A stretch of DNA of 64,000 bases from Lepeophtheirus salmonis. Its lineage: Eukaryota > Arthropoda > Copepoda > Siphonostomatoida > Caligidae. The translations under genes and the position numbers were made by a program. The stretch covers positions 24,505,886 to 24,569,885 of the forward strand of contig NC_052143.2 of assembly GCF_016086655.4 (NCBI RefSeq), written 5' to 3'. Of the stretch, positions 23,601-35,700 are shown piece after piece. The first letter of the stretch is position 1. Each line of letters starts with the position of its first letter. Below the pieces are notes generated by a model, which ran no database searches, had not been told where the DNA came from, and worked only from the letters and a program-made list of their open reading frames with translations.

Positions 23601-25253
23601 TCAAATACGTCATCCTAGAGGGTTTTACATTTTTTATTACTTATTTATAATATCCGGGTCAAATTGACCTGTAACAAACAATCTATGTATGTACAAAAGT
23701 CGTTTTGAGAAAAAAGTGAAATGATAAAAAAAAAAACAACATTTTTTCTAATGTTAAGGTCGTTGTAGGAAAAGTCATGAAATTTCAAGTCTGAAAAAAG
23801 TAAATAAGATATATTTATCTTAAGTTAAAGTGAAAAAGGGGCCTTTTTGATCCGTTAGAAGAAAGAATAATTAAATAAATAGGCTAAGAAAGGTTCACCT
23901 TGAATATCCCCCGTCCTATATTTTATTTCTTTAGAATACATTCCACCCACGTATGTATACAACTTAGCGGCCGTAACGCATGCTATAGCATAATTAAAGA
24001 TTTTCTCATCACAGTTAACACGAAGAGTAAGAAGGGGTTGTGTTCCCCTTTATTGTCTATTTTATTTTTTTATTGTTAAAGAACAGGTTTACATCATCTA
24101 CCATGATAATGTCCTTCCCACTCCTTTCAAACTTTTATGAATCTCTATATAGAATTACTGTTAATTTTTGTTTGGGACGTATACAGTAAGGATACATATT
24201 CTCCAATTTTTCGAAACTAACTTTATTATCTCGAATGAGCTTTAATTATAGCTTTTGCATTTCCCACAAGAAGCTAGCTTCAATCCTAATATTTCCTTTC
24301 ACAATAATACAAATTTCTCTTTTCTCCTCCTAAAGTAAGAATATCAAATTGGGTTACACTTGTCACACATATTATTACAAGTAAACTTAGTTTGGTTACT
24401 TTTATGATTAGAAACATTCAATGCGAGCCCGGAAATATAAATATATTCTAGGTTCTAATGTCTTCTTTGAAAATTACTAAATGATCAAACAATTTGTGAT
24501 ACAAAAATTTATTAAACTTCTATTTTCATCCATATTCCTGTCGTTGAGAAGAATTGGAAATCTAGTGTCAATCTAGTCATCAAGCCCTGGTTGACCTTTT
24601 CCCCTTCCTCTCTCCCAAATTTATCCATCCTTCTCATAGCTCATAGCCTACTACCTTTTTCCTTAACTGACTGAATAATTTGATACTACCCTACAGTATA
24701 CCTTGTATTCGTAAATTTACTTTTCCCATGACGAAACTCGAAACAATTGTTACATTGTATTTTTTTATGTTTTTTTTTTATAAATGAAAACTTGTATGTT
24801 GTGTTCCATTAAGTGGAATGAACAGATACAAATTGGGGCTTCTTTGAACTAAAGCCTTTTAATCTAAGCTCTTCTAAATTTAAAATCTGAAAGTACCAAT
24901 CTTTTTAACTCCTCATTCTGCTCAATTAGCTTAAGTATGACTGGATCCCGATTCGGCTTGGTCACTGGGTCGACTTTCTCACAGTAGTTCTGAACATGCA
25001 TATTTCCTCAATCTTTATCAAATCTGTCAAATGCATTTTGTATTTGAACCTGGAATTCTGAGATCTCTTGTCATCGTAAACTGTTTGTCATATACAACTA
25101 CCTCGAATTTTGTTACTTCCTGATCTCTTAGGTCAGTAGGTTTAGATAGGGCCAGGGAGTGCTTTTAAATTTAGATATGTCCTTGTAACAAATTTTGATT
25201 TATTAGTAATATGGTCCCCGCATTTTATTATATCAGTGTAGATATTCAAACAA
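20662..25253. other. Long AT-rich stretch without recognised element
   Basis: Contains a C run at about 21376-21386, many A and T runs, and a plus-strand open frame at 21213-21584 (123 codons, strongly Phe/Ile/Leu biased and not credible as a protein). The open frame at 24864-25001 is listed separately. I find no repeat partner for the rest within the window. Confidence 0.4.
24864..25001 (-). other. Short coding-like frame, unrecognised
   Basis: From ATG 25001 the minus strand reads MHVQNYCEKVDPVTKPNRDP, then VILKLIEQNEELKRLV, ending with TAG at 24864 (45 residues). The charged, Leu-spaced tail looks like a short coiled coil, and codon usage is less AT-driven than nearby spurious frames. Upstream on the same strand another frame (EVVVYDKQFTMTRDLRIPG) suggests a longer decayed coding region. 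It may be a gag or ORF1 scrap; I do not recognise it. Confidence 0.25.
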
Positions 25254-25625
25254 TACCTAGTCGTCAATAGAAATCTAAACACTTACAAATCCAATAATAA
25301 ATGAAGGTTGAGGGATTGAAAATAATTCGAATTTCGATATATTGAAGCATAAACAATTAGTTATATATAAAAAAAAAAAAAAAACTTGAGCTCTACAATT
25401 CGAGAAAATGAAACTTAAACGTGATTGACAAAATTCCATTAGCGCACTCCTTGATACTGGGAGTCTCCAGAACCACCTTCTACGCCATCAACAAGTCCAA
25501 CACGTTGGAGAGGAAGAAGGTATATGTCATAAAGGCAGTTGGTCAAGGAGGATTTAAATTATACAGCCCAGACCAATCCCCTCAAGTCCATGAGGATCCA
25601 TGCAATATATCTCGAGGCATAACAC
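25254..25625 (+). mobile_element. Family A Tc1/mariner copy, 3' truncated
   Basis: The left terminal repeat TACCTAGTCGTCAATAGAAA at 25254 aligns with the family A TIR. The leader (GAAGGTTGAGGGATTGA, then GAAGCATAAACAATTAGTTA) matches the leader of the 43 kb copy. The N-terminal coding part follows (LGVSRTTFYAINKSNTLERK, corresponding to the first HTH) and reaches the block equivalent to LKSMRVHARDL near 25600. Homology then stops: no C-terminus or right TIR is present, so the copy is truncated on the right. Confidence 0.75.
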
Positions 25626-25889
25626 CTAACTTTTCTTTGGTGTAAATGATTTTAAAAATGATAATATTTTCCATCACTATTGCTATTTTAAATTTTTCAT
25701 AGCCACTTTTTCCAATATTGCAACAATTTTGCGTTCGATATTTTCTTTGAGCTCTTCTATTGTCGCTATTTTCTTTGAGCTCTTCTAGATCCAGATGTAA
25801 GTATATAGAAAAAAAATTCAATTATTCTCTCGTGATCCAATTAGGTGATGGTGCGAATTTGACACAATCATAAATAAGCCTTCATTTTT

Positions 25890-26130
25890 GTTTTATCTTA
25901 TTAGTATAGACTAATGGCTTCACGTGACCCCAAAGAAAACAATTTAAAGGTATTTAATTGCACGATTGAGGCTGCCAATCGAAATAACACGCTCACCCAA
26001 TTTGCTTTGCAATAAATCGATTGTAACGTTTGTTGTGTGATAAGTGGCACCGTCTTGTTAAAACCACATATTTGACAAGTGCATACCTTGCAATTGCGGA
26101 CAAAAAAACCTGCTATCATTGTGGAAGAAA
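25890..26130 (-). pseudogene. Mariner transposase fragment around the second catalytic aspartate
   Basis: The minus strand reads NMWF, stop, then QDGATYHTTNVTIDLL (about 26075-26020), and then QSKLGERVIS. This is the block around the second catalytic aspartate in mariner elements of the group with CDLTPLDFFLWG-type third motifs. The region that should hold the third aspartate is decayed (IKYL, stop, IVFFGVT). Only about 70 codons remain. It is not family A; it is closer to the mariner at 30.9-31.8 kb by motif. Confidence 0.75.
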
Positions 26131-29100
26131 AGTAAAATGGTGTTGTTTTTTCCCTAACGGTAAAAAAAATTGAAGAGTCCCTAATAAAAAATAAAAAAAA
26201 CCTTTACATACATACAATATTGGGTATATTTTTTTAGACTCATAACGCAGATTTCCTCCATAAAGAATATTTAAGGGACATACATACATATATCTACTTT
26301 AAGAAAATTGAGCAATTCAAGTTTGACATATTATATCAACAAAAAAAAACATACATTGTTATAAGAGAAGTAATTTTTTTTAAAGATATACGTATGGGAA
26401 AAAATTATAATATGGATCATTTCTATTATTGAACATATGTATGATATAGAAATGAAGATATACTGCTGATATTTAATATATATTTTTATATGCTTAAAAA
26501 GTGGTTAAATTGAAATAAACCCTCATCATTTCTTTAATAAAATGACAAAATAATATTTCCTTAGGGATATACATATTTACCAACAGATTATTTGAAGATT
26601 TATTTTGAAAGAAGAAGATTTTCTTATATCATTTTTTTTTTTTTTTTTTGAACAAACAATTTTTTTCTTATCCTTCATATCTATTCAGCAGAGGGTACAT
26701 AAAAAATACATACATATATTCAACATTTTATAAAATAATGAAGGCAGTTTCTTCAAAATATAAATGAGTAAGGGAAAGAAAAGAAAAGACGAGGATGATG
26801 TGTAGGCATTTATGCCTTGATTTGCTTTGGATATATTATTACATAATGCTCTATAAACAAGGAAAAATATATATAAAATTTTGTACAACAAAGAAGAATG
26901 ATAAATTAGTGATTTTTGAAAAATATTCTTGAAATCTTTTTATAATTATTATTATTATTGAAGGCATTAAATCTATTCTTATCGCTTGAATTATTCTGTA
27001 TTTTTAGGATCATTTAAGCATTCATTTTTGTACAGTTCACAATGGTATTGACCCCAAAACATCAAGAACTCAGCTCTTGATTTGTGCACTGAGTATTCTA
27101 TTAGTATTCCAAACGTTGATTTGATGTAACCCGTATTAAGTCTTGTGTAGTTATCAATATATCTAGAAGGGAATCCCATGTCAAATGCACACACTTTTGG
27201 GTAACTTTTGACTAGGTCATCTCTGATTTGGACAATTTTTGGTGAGGTTGTTTATCTTTTCCCCTAGACTCCGTTTTCTGGTCCTTTACATGACTAGTGG
27301 CGAAAAAATGTAACACTTCAGGAATATGAAAGCCTCTCAGATTTATGATGGATTTACACAATGGAATTGATCAGCATTGTCGTCTAAAAAGTTAGAAATC
27401 ACTTTATAATTTCCGAATGTAGCCTTCAAAAATATAATTTTGTTAGCAATTGAATAATTGTACTGTGATGATATCATGGCAGTTGTAAGAAGAAGATAAT
27501 AATACAAAAAAATTTCATTTTTTTTCGTAATAGATGCCCAGTTTGTGTTTTGTTGCCTGTTCACTGACCACAACCCTGGGAAACATCTTGGATTACAAAA
27601 CTGTATTTTTGAGAAAAGTCTTCAATGTCAACAAATTCACCTTCGGTGTGATATAAAATAAATCATCATTTATTTTAAAAAAAAGGCATTTACTCTTATG
27701 CCGAATATGAAATTTTTCAATTATAGGCCAAAATACTCCATGGAGATTTTAAAGTTGAACAAGTACAAAGTTGAATTAAAATGGGATCTCCCACACTAAT
27801 TTTTTTTTCATACTCATAGTGTATGGGTAGGTTAAACTTGAAGCTTGACTATGATGTAATTTCTATTATTTCGTAATAATGTTTATAAAAGTTTTATGTT
27901 TTATGAAAGTTAAATTTAAAAAATTGCTACTGTGTGTATTTAAAAGCAAGTCTTTTTTTTAAATCGGCTGAGTTTACGCAGTTTATGCCTCATCGAAGAT
28001 CGAAGATCCTTTGAATAGGGGCAAACTTCGAGGGGTTCCCAATTAGGCCCTCGTGCTCGTATAAGTCTAAAATTTCACACAAAATGTTCTATTTTGTTTA
28101 CCCTTACCAAAAAATTTCAAAAACGGTAATTATGATGTCGTGAAAGTGTGTATTCTGGCTCTATGTCAACATAAAATGTTCATTTTTTGTCTACGAGGGA
28201 ATAAATTTCATAACATAAAATATTATTCACTATAGCCGTTTCAAAATTACCCGTAGACAATATTTCTAGATTTTCACCACAATTTTAATGATATAAAATC
28301 ATCCTTTGTACTTTCCCAAATATTGCGGTCTTTTTAGGAGAAGGTAACTTGTACGCTCCAATTCTTATCCTGATGAAATCAATAGATTAGGCAAGTGTCT
28401 AGTCCATTTCTACTTATAAATATTTTCTTATAACAATTGTAATTTCTTCGTCTTAAAAAGCCTTATTTATATTAAAAAAGCTGTCCGTGGAGGTCTAATT
28501 TTTGTGTGTGCGCTTAAGAACTACGTGACTACTGGATCTAAGAATGACATAATTTCAATTATGCATTGAAATCGAAAAAAATATGACGATAATGTTGACT
28601 ATATATTTGCTAGTACACCCCCCCACATAAAAAATACAAAATGGAACAAAAAAATTATACATTGGATATTTGTCCATAAATAAAGCTATAATATTCCTCA
28701 TTAATATTTATTATTGATTAAGTTTAAGGACCTAAAGGAGTGTGTCATTTTTCGACATTTATCACCCTAAAAATGGAAATATATCGAGTTCAGAACAAGA
28801 TACAGAATCAATAGAAACATTTTTATAATATTTAAAAAAAACCCTTTACATGAGTTTTATTCATCGTACTTTTAATTTGGGAATTGTCTTAAGGTTAAAA
28901 GATAACTCTGAACGATAATAGTCACAAATTATTATAATTCCATATATTTCAGAATTCCGATGACTGAGATAAACACTGAGATCAGATGTGGATTCTGCAC
29001 TCAAAGATAAGTTCCTTTTTTGGCTTGAATTCTTCTGTTCCCTGTGTTAAAGCAAAGTGGTTTGTTCTTCGATGACGAATGACTCGGAACAGTGCAGGTT

Positions 29101-29928
29101 ACTCCTGTTAGTTTAATTATAAGGCAAATCCATATCAATTAACAGCTACATATTGATTTTATCATTTCATTTGGATATATGGTAATTATTTGTTGAACAT
29201 GTAGTTAGGACAAATATAGCTGCAAGCATTTTAACTTTATATGTGTCATATAATACTAATAAATTAGTATTTAAAAGAGTCAAATTTACAGCACTGATAT
29301 ATTATCTATTAAATTGAATTTCAATTGTTTCATTATACTTATTATAAGGAAGAATTTATTATGGTATATTTTGAGATATATTGAAGTTAAATAGAACTAA
29401 AATATTGTTAAACAATTGATTAAATATACTTAAAATTATAGGTTATGGAGCAACCGATATTTTTTTATCGAAAATAATCATTTAAAGATAAAGAAACTGA
29501 TAACCGATTAACAGGTCCATTTTTTCAAGTAACCTTTAAAATTCCTATAAAAATAACAATAATCGAACAAAAACACAAACATAGTCAATTTGGATAATAT
29601 TCCTCAGATCAATCTTCAAGATTGTGGCATATAACCGCGATTTACTCGTATCAAAAAGGATACTTTTCATATTTCTAAATTAGATAACAAGAAAAAATTA
29701 GGACTTTAATGCCTCCCATTTCTAACAGCCTTAGTAACAATCAAAATACTGTTTAAAAAAAAAATTACATTACGTTTGGTTATTTCAGCCATAGTTTTTT
29801 GTTAATGTTCTTTTAATTGGAGAGATGAAGTTACACTAATTAAGTATAAGTAAATATTATGATATTAGAACTACTCTACCTGACCTAGGAGTTGTCGTTT
29901 AAAGTTCATATCCATATCATATACCATA
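26131..29928. other. AT-rich stretch with unassigned open frames
   Basis: Contains an 18-base T run near 26632. Minus-strand open frames lie at 26991-27194 (67 codons, extendable upstream without stop to about 27240) and 27343-27573. The first has unusually protein-like composition (FDMGFPSRYIDNYTRLNTGY) but no domain I recognise. A minus-strand patch at 28940-29110 also reads open for 30-35 codons in two frames. No repeat partner was found for these. Confidence 0.35.
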
Positions 29929-30310
29929 TACCGGGTCAATCGTAATTATTTACTAATCTCTATTATGCAAATTTTGAGAGGTTAAGAGTCATTTTTTTCA
30001 TTGTTCCGATAAGCAGTGTTGTAGAACACATAATTAGGTGTCAATTGCTATGAAAACCGCTGTCCTAGTTGCAACAATAAGCACACAGAACAAAAAGAGG
30101 ATTGAGATTGCAGTGGTACTCCGTGTAGGATTGTCGTGGAAGACAATCGGAGAGTAGGCTGGATCCTCTAAGAGGAAAATTTACAATGTTTTCCATGCAG
30201 CTAATTATGTGTTCTACAACATTATTCATAAGGAAGTTGTATAAAAATGACTCTTAACCTCTCCAAATTTTCATAATAGAGATGAATAAATTATATTTGT
30301 TGCCCACCAC
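29929..30310. mobile_element. Long-TIR MITE derived from a Tc1/mariner element
   Basis: The left arm (29941-30036) and right arm (30201-30292) are inverted copies of about 90 bp, sharing CTCTATTATG, AGAGGTTAAGAGTCATTTTT and TGTTGTAGAACACATAATTA. Outer parts (CCGGGTCAA at left, TTGCCCACC at right) may extend the repeat to about 29929 and 30310. The 160-bp centre has a plus-strand frame with an HTH-like stretch (QNKKRIEIAVVLRVGLSWKT, IGE, then SSKRKIYNV), fitting the start of a Tc1-like transposase. So the element kept its ends and the first codons and lost the rest. Confidence 0.75.
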
Positions 30311-30886
30311 CACCCCCACAATTATCATTGGCATATATTTTGTTTGATCTCTAAAAATTATATTAATTAAAGAGAATTACACAAACAAAAAATAAAAATG
30401 AATTTCAAATGTAATTTTAAATGCTTGAATATATTAATTAAAAATTAAATAGAATTTTATTTTTATTGATTAATATTCGTTAAAAAGACTTTTGCTGATC
30501 ATGTAATTTTTGATTATAAAATATAAAAAATATTTCAATAAACAGTATGGTATAAAAAACATATATTTCCATATATTATCAAATAGTTTAGTATACAGAA
30601 TAAGTTCATATATTCAATTAAAAAGTTAATAAAAATTTATTTTGCAAAAAATTTATATATTATTTTGACATAAATTGTAAATAGTTTTTTTCTTATTAAA
30701 TCTAATACTCCAATATTTAGTACAAGCTTACCTACACAGGCTCGTTGTTAAAAATGAGTCAACAACAACAACAATTTTATACAGTAGAGAGTTGTATAAA
30801 ATATGATTGTACTTAATACCCTTCAAAATTTCATTTCAACATAATTTTAGGTAATTTTTTACACAATATATATTCCTTTTTATATT
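30311..30886. other. AT-rich spacer
   Basis: No feature is recognised. A short CAACAACAACAACAA run lies at about 30761-30775, and a (CCA)n-like patch is at 30304-30317. Confidence 0.4.
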
Positions 30887-30888
30887 TA

Positions 30889-31779
30889 GGGTTTTCCAAT
30901 AAGAGGTGTTTTTTTGATATTCAAAGAAAAATGGTATTTTTGAGATAAATGATGGGATGTTTGTTTCAATGTAAAGAAAAATGTATGACATTAATAATGG
31001 AAAACAATATGAGCCAAATGGCCGCCAGAGCTACGCTTACATGACCGTATCTTTTTTATGAAATTTTCCATCACCAAATTGCAAAGTGGGTGTTGTATGC
31101 CCTCAATAGCTTCACGAATTCCATGTTTGAGGTCTTGAATAGAAGCTGGGCTGTTGGCGTATACATTAAGATTCACGTGGCCCGGAAGTAAGAAGTTGCA
31201 AGGTGTAAAATCACAGGATCTCGGTGTCCAATTGCGATCACCTCTTCGAGAGATAACACGGCCTAGAAACTTTTCCTGTAAAATAACGATGGTTTCATTG
31301 CTTGTCTGGCACCTTGTGCTTTCTTTTTTAAAGTAAATGTTGTTTAGATTAATACCATCCAATTTGGCTCATAAAAAATCATTAATCATCTTTCGATACC
31401 GCAATCCATTCACCGTAACTTTTCTTCAACACTTTAGGCTACTGCAGCGATATTCTCTGTTGTTCACGAGGGACGTACACGGGTTTTATTCTTCACATCA
31501 CTAACCTGTCCCAAAAGCTAAAATTTTCCCAGCAATTTCTGTAGTGTGGTACGGCAAGGTGTTTCACGACGACCTAAAAATGTTTTAGTTTTACGAACCG
31601 TCTCAGCTGAGTTTTCCCCATTTTAACACTGCAATTTTACTAATTTTTTTACGTTGTTGAAGTGCGTATTGTTCCATTTTTATAAATGGTGTAGTTTGTA
31701 AATGTCAAATGTAAACAAATTAGAGATTCTACCGAAATAGCGGCCTATTCACAATACCACCTCTTATTGGAAACCCCTC
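30889..31779 (-). mobile_element. Internally deleted mariner element with intact TIRs
   Basis: The left end is GGGTTTTCCAATAAGAGGTG (30889-30908), preceded by TA. The right end in reverse complement is AGGGGTTTCCAATAAGAGGT, with TA at 31780-31781. The inverted repeats are about 22 bp with few differences. The element is about 890 bp; intact mariners are about 1.3 kb. The transposase lies on the minus strand and lacks its middle part. Confidence 0.85.
30991..31677 (-). pseudogene. Mariner transposase, middle deleted
   Basis: ATG at 31677 opens MEQYALQQRKKISKI, the start of an HTH domain, followed by frameshifted N-terminal sequence. At about 31400 it jumps to VTVNG-type sequence and then runs as one open frame of 123 codons (31362-30991): QTSNETIVILQEKFLGRVIS, RGDRNWTPRSCDFTP, HVNLNVYANSPASI, and a basic end (CKRSSGGHLAHIVFHY). 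The block with the first catalytic aspartate is deleted. The second (normally QQDGAT) reads KKESTR, so the D is gone, while the third (CDFTP) keeps its D. The product cannot be active. Confidence 0.85.
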
Positions 31780-31924
31780 TATATATACTCAGGGTTGTTA
31801 AGACAAAATCTATTACCTATTTTTCAAATATAAGACATTTTAGGATGAAAAGATTGTTAATATTTATTTTTATATACTTAAAAAAGTACAAACATTTTAA
31901 AAAATTTATTCAATTAAACCACCT

Positions 31925-32860
31925 CCCTTGCAGATTACTGTTTGGAGTCGTTTTGGAAATGATTGACGTGATTTAAACACTAAAGGTTCAGGTAATGCGT
32001 CCCATTCCTGCTCAATGCTGGCTTTAAAAGATTCAAAATTTGGTTGTTGTATTGTTCCTACCTCTGACTCTAGATAACCCTAAACAAAATAATTGAGGTG
32101 ATAGTATCTGGGCCAAAAGTTCTTTGCCCAAAATTCAATTTTTGACAATATACGGAACCGACTCTTGAGTTTGTCTTCCGGTATGTGCAGAGGCTCAATC
32201 CTACTAAAATATAAGTTATTTTTGTTTTGTTTTTTTAATTACGTGGTTTATACCAAGAAAAGACAACAGGCTCCAAACCTTGGATATGTTGCGCTTTTGG
32301 TTAATCCGAACACCATTTTGAAAAAACACTAAAGGAAGTTTGAAGTCTTGACTTGAAATTTTACCCCATACCATCAATGAAGCTGCAAATTTAGAATTGA
32401 GGACTGCTCTTAGATCTGATGGAACCTTATTACATCGACCAGCTATGATTCGGTAATTTTGACAGTTGATCTTGGCATGCAGATCAAACTTTTTTCTCGT
32501 ACAAGTAGATAATTTCCGTGCGTCTCGTAAAATTTTGAAGCAAATTTGGACTCCGTTCCACACAGAGCTCTCCTGTTGCCTTAGTTATGAACGGTCAGGT
32601 CTGAATCTTTAGGAATTGCATTTTGAGATATTCTTGGACTACAGAGCTCGTGAAACACTATACTCAGCTGCCAATTTAAGAGGTGATCTTCTTGGGTCAT
32701 TATAAATCTTGGCACAGATGGCCGATAAATCTGTGGCAGTCCTTGCAGTCGAGGTTTTGGTACTAGTTGCTGATCTTGACTAATACCAGTCTCTTCATTC
32801 TGTTTGATAGCTTTGTGATTTGATGGGCGTTTCTAATTTTGGAGGACTTCATTCGTTTTT
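31925..32860 (-). pseudogene. Tc1-like transposase relic, most of the length
   Basis: The minus strand holds, in order, HTH traces (ISQDQQLVPKPRLQGLPQ, then DPRRSPLKLAA-type sequence near 32690), the pre-core block FDLHAKINCQNYRIIAGR with NKVPSDLRAVLNSKF and SLMVWGKISSQDFKLP (32216-32563), then FWAKNFWPRY. The C-terminus is GYLESEVGTIQQPNFESFKA, then IEQEWDALPE. The first-aspartate motif, normally SDEK, is changed here to a TRKK-like form. The third-aspartate motif is cut by a small deletion: WPRY runs straight into HLNYFV. Stops and frameshifts are frequent. It lies 145 bp from the mariner ending at 31779 and in the same orientation, but is a different family. Confidence 0.75.
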
Positions 32861-32879
32861 ATAGAGCTCAATAACTTCT

Positions 32880-35200
32880 TATTTTCTAGACTCCGTCTTG
32901 ACTGAATTAAAATGGATTTTTACTTATTCCTTTATATAGTTAGTGGGGAGAGATAAAAATCATAGGATTGAAGACAATTTTGGCGCCAAAAAATAATGAA
33001 TGGATGATTTATGGTGGAAAAAATGAACATTGCGGATCTGAATGACACTGTATATATTACTCACACGCTCGTCTGATTTTTTATTTTTTATATCAAGTAT
33101 GTACGCAGTCTTATGTTACTCTCAAAAATCATGGAATACATACAAATATATATCAATTGATATATACTTTGCTTTATTCATATAGATATTTTACATATAT
33201 ACTCACGATTAGGAGAAGAAAACCGATTAAGCCAACTTGTCTGAGCATTAGAGGATCTTTTTAACCTTGATCAATTTCTACCAAAATACGACTAGGAGCA
33301 AGTTTGCTTACAAAAGCGTCGTTATCCATAAGTAAAGATTTGCAAAACGGATAAAAAAAGAATTGTTTTCAGAAAAGGAAAAAAGATTTTTTTTTACTAT
33401 CCTGGGAAAAGAAATAAGTGAAATAGTATATAAATAAAATTCTTTAGTCTTTAAAGTACATGAAACCCTAATTGTAACTGGAATGGCGATTTCTTTAGTT
33501 ATGCAAGTGTATAACCCACAGAATTTAACAAGTGTTGCTCCATGTTGTATTAAATTTTTCCTGCAACAGAGGGTGCTACAAGCCAGCATGTTGGCGACAG
33601 TTTTTCCATACTATAAATAAATCAACTCTCCAATAAGAGTGCTTTGATTTAGAAATAATCCAAAATTTGTATTTTTTCTTCAAAATTTGAATGAAACATG
33701 CTATTATTTTGAATTTAAAAAGTCGCCAAAGTCTATAATTAAAATTGTATCCCAATGTTGACTTATAAATATACTTTATTTCATTTGAAATGTTTACAAA
33801 ATAAACAACTCCATTTATTTATATATGTAAAAAGGATAAGGCAAAGTCGAGATACATATATTAAAGCTCAAGATTTATGAGTATTTTTTAAGTAATAAAA
33901 TAATAGTTAAAAACTTGATGAGGACATTGAAAGTATACAATAAACATCAATGTATGCACAAGGTTCTTACATACTTTCATTCGAAAAGTGATGGGATAAT
34001 TCTAAATGTGTCTCATTTATTAAGGAAAAAGAATACATAATCATTTTCTTGTAGTTGTGCAATATTTTACCTACACATTATCTACAACACTTTAAACAAT
34101 GTGGTTATTATTTTTGCATCATTTATATCGATTCGGATCACAAATTAATGTTATAATTTTCATACAGGTAATTTTAAGATCAAATTATACATATTTTTGA
34201 ATTATATCGAACGAATCAGGATATTAAACAAAATCAAAAGATATGTAAGCATTTGAATCACTTGCAACATTTTAAATCAAAAATGCGTCACTCTGGTCCC
34301 TAACCAGCCCCATTTTGACTGGGGTGCAATAGGCTGAATTTCAACCTTAATTTATTTTTCTGTGCCCTCAAATGAAATGAAAAAATCCGCTTTTTTATTA
34401 ACTAGTGAGAATACCAGGCATTGCTCGGAGCTATTAGGCGTCGACAAACAGACAAAAAATAGATACACTTTCAAATAAGAATAGAGATGTGTACTCCTCT
34501 TTTCTTTTTTGATATAATGAGCTGAGCTACATTGTTATTTCCTTGATCAAATAAAAATGCAGTTTTAATATATCAAGCGCACACTAAAAAATGAGTTCTC
34601 CACAGACAAACGTTCAAGCTTGCCTCTTCTTGTTTTTTTTTATGTATTCTGATATCATATTTCAATACGTAAATACAAATTAAAAGCTAGATTTTCTCTA
34701 TAATATAAATACCTTGATACTTATACGATTGAAAAGTCAATAAGTATGTAGTATTTTCAATTTGGTCAAGTGACAAGATAATGACCGATAGTTATAGGAC
34801 TTTTGTTAGATGAAAGGGGCGGTCACAATTATGAAGAAAAGGATCGTACATGGGAAAGTTTCTGCTTGATTTATTGAAGAGAAGTGTATCTTGTAGGCTC
34901 TACAGTTGTAAAATATAAGAAATCATTCACTTTTTGAAAATGAAAGAATAATGAAAACCCCTTAGAGAATAAAAAATAAAAAAAACCCATATAATCAGGT
35001 AGCATATACAAAGAGCCTCCTTCCATTATAGTATTATTTTCAATGATGTAAATCCGGTGTGTTTTTTAGCTGGTCCGTTAATTTGTAATTGGTAACATAA
35101 AGAAAAAAATTATTTTACTTAGTTATTATTTAATTCCTGAGTAGTGAAGATTCATTCCAAAATAGATTAAATTATATTCTAAACTTGATTAAACGTTTGT
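32880..35200. other. Stretch without recognised gene
   Basis: Contains a 93-codon minus-strand frame at 33308-33589. Its first half (HGATLVKFCGLYTCITKEIA) is protein-like and its second half AT-biased; it is unrecognised. At 34404-34490 a segment with ACCAGGCATTGCTCGGAGC and CAGACAAAAAATAG resembles the 3' ends of some arthropod non-LTR retroposons, but that match is from memory and weak. Confidence 0.3.
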
Positions 35201-35206
35201 GTTTCC

Positions 35207-35540
35207 TCATAAAAACTGAACGTAACCCTGAGGATTTGTTGCGGAGTTAGTATTGCACGTCCTTGTTGAACTCTGAGTAGAATTGGGCATCGACATCGGA
35301 GTAATTCTAGAAAATGCCCTTTTCTCCTTCCTTTCTTGTGACAGCTGATTGTTGCTGGTCATAGGAAACCTCATGAGCATTATTATTTCTCTCCTCCTTA
35401 ACATTTTTCAAATTATCAGGTTGATTGTTGATTTCTTTTTTTTTAACATGCCCATTCTACAGTGGATTTTCATCATTGCATTTATTTTCTTCTTTGAATG
35501 CTGTTTTTGTAATTGCAACCTGAAAAAAGATTATTTTGTA
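35207..35540 (-). repeat. Dispersed coding-like repeat, copy 1
   Basis: On the minus strand a frame with few stops reads ITKTAFKEENKCNDENP, PDNLKNVKEERNN, QQQSAVTRKEGEKG, then YSDVDAQFYSEFNKDVQY. The last block recurs at 58755-58830 (SDVDPQFYSKSKKDLH) and partly at 35622-35700 (SSEFNKDLQL). The LKNV block recurs near 58920. Conservation at protein level between diverged copies suggests a once-coding multicopy sequence, possibly an unrecognised transposon ORF or a repeated gene. I cannot name it. Confidence 0.5.
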
Positions 35541-35621
35541 AACCAAAGCTGTTATCATTGTTATATGGTTCTTGAAGAGAGAACAATAAGTATAAAGTCA
35601 TCAATAGTGTTTGAAAAAAGA

Positions 35622-35700
35622 AAAGTAACTCTGAGGATTTATTGTGGATTTATAATTGTAAGTCCTTGTTGAACTCAGAGGAGTAGAGTAATTCCATCTT
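35622..35700 (-). repeat. Dispersed coding-like repeat, copy 2 (partial)
   Basis: About 80 bp is similar to 35220-35300 in the same orientation (AAGTCCTTGTTGAACTC versus ACGTCCTTGTTGAACTC; AACTCTGAGGATTTATTG versus AACCCTGAGGATTTGTTG). It is a local partial duplicate about 400 bp from copy 1. Confidence 0.7.
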
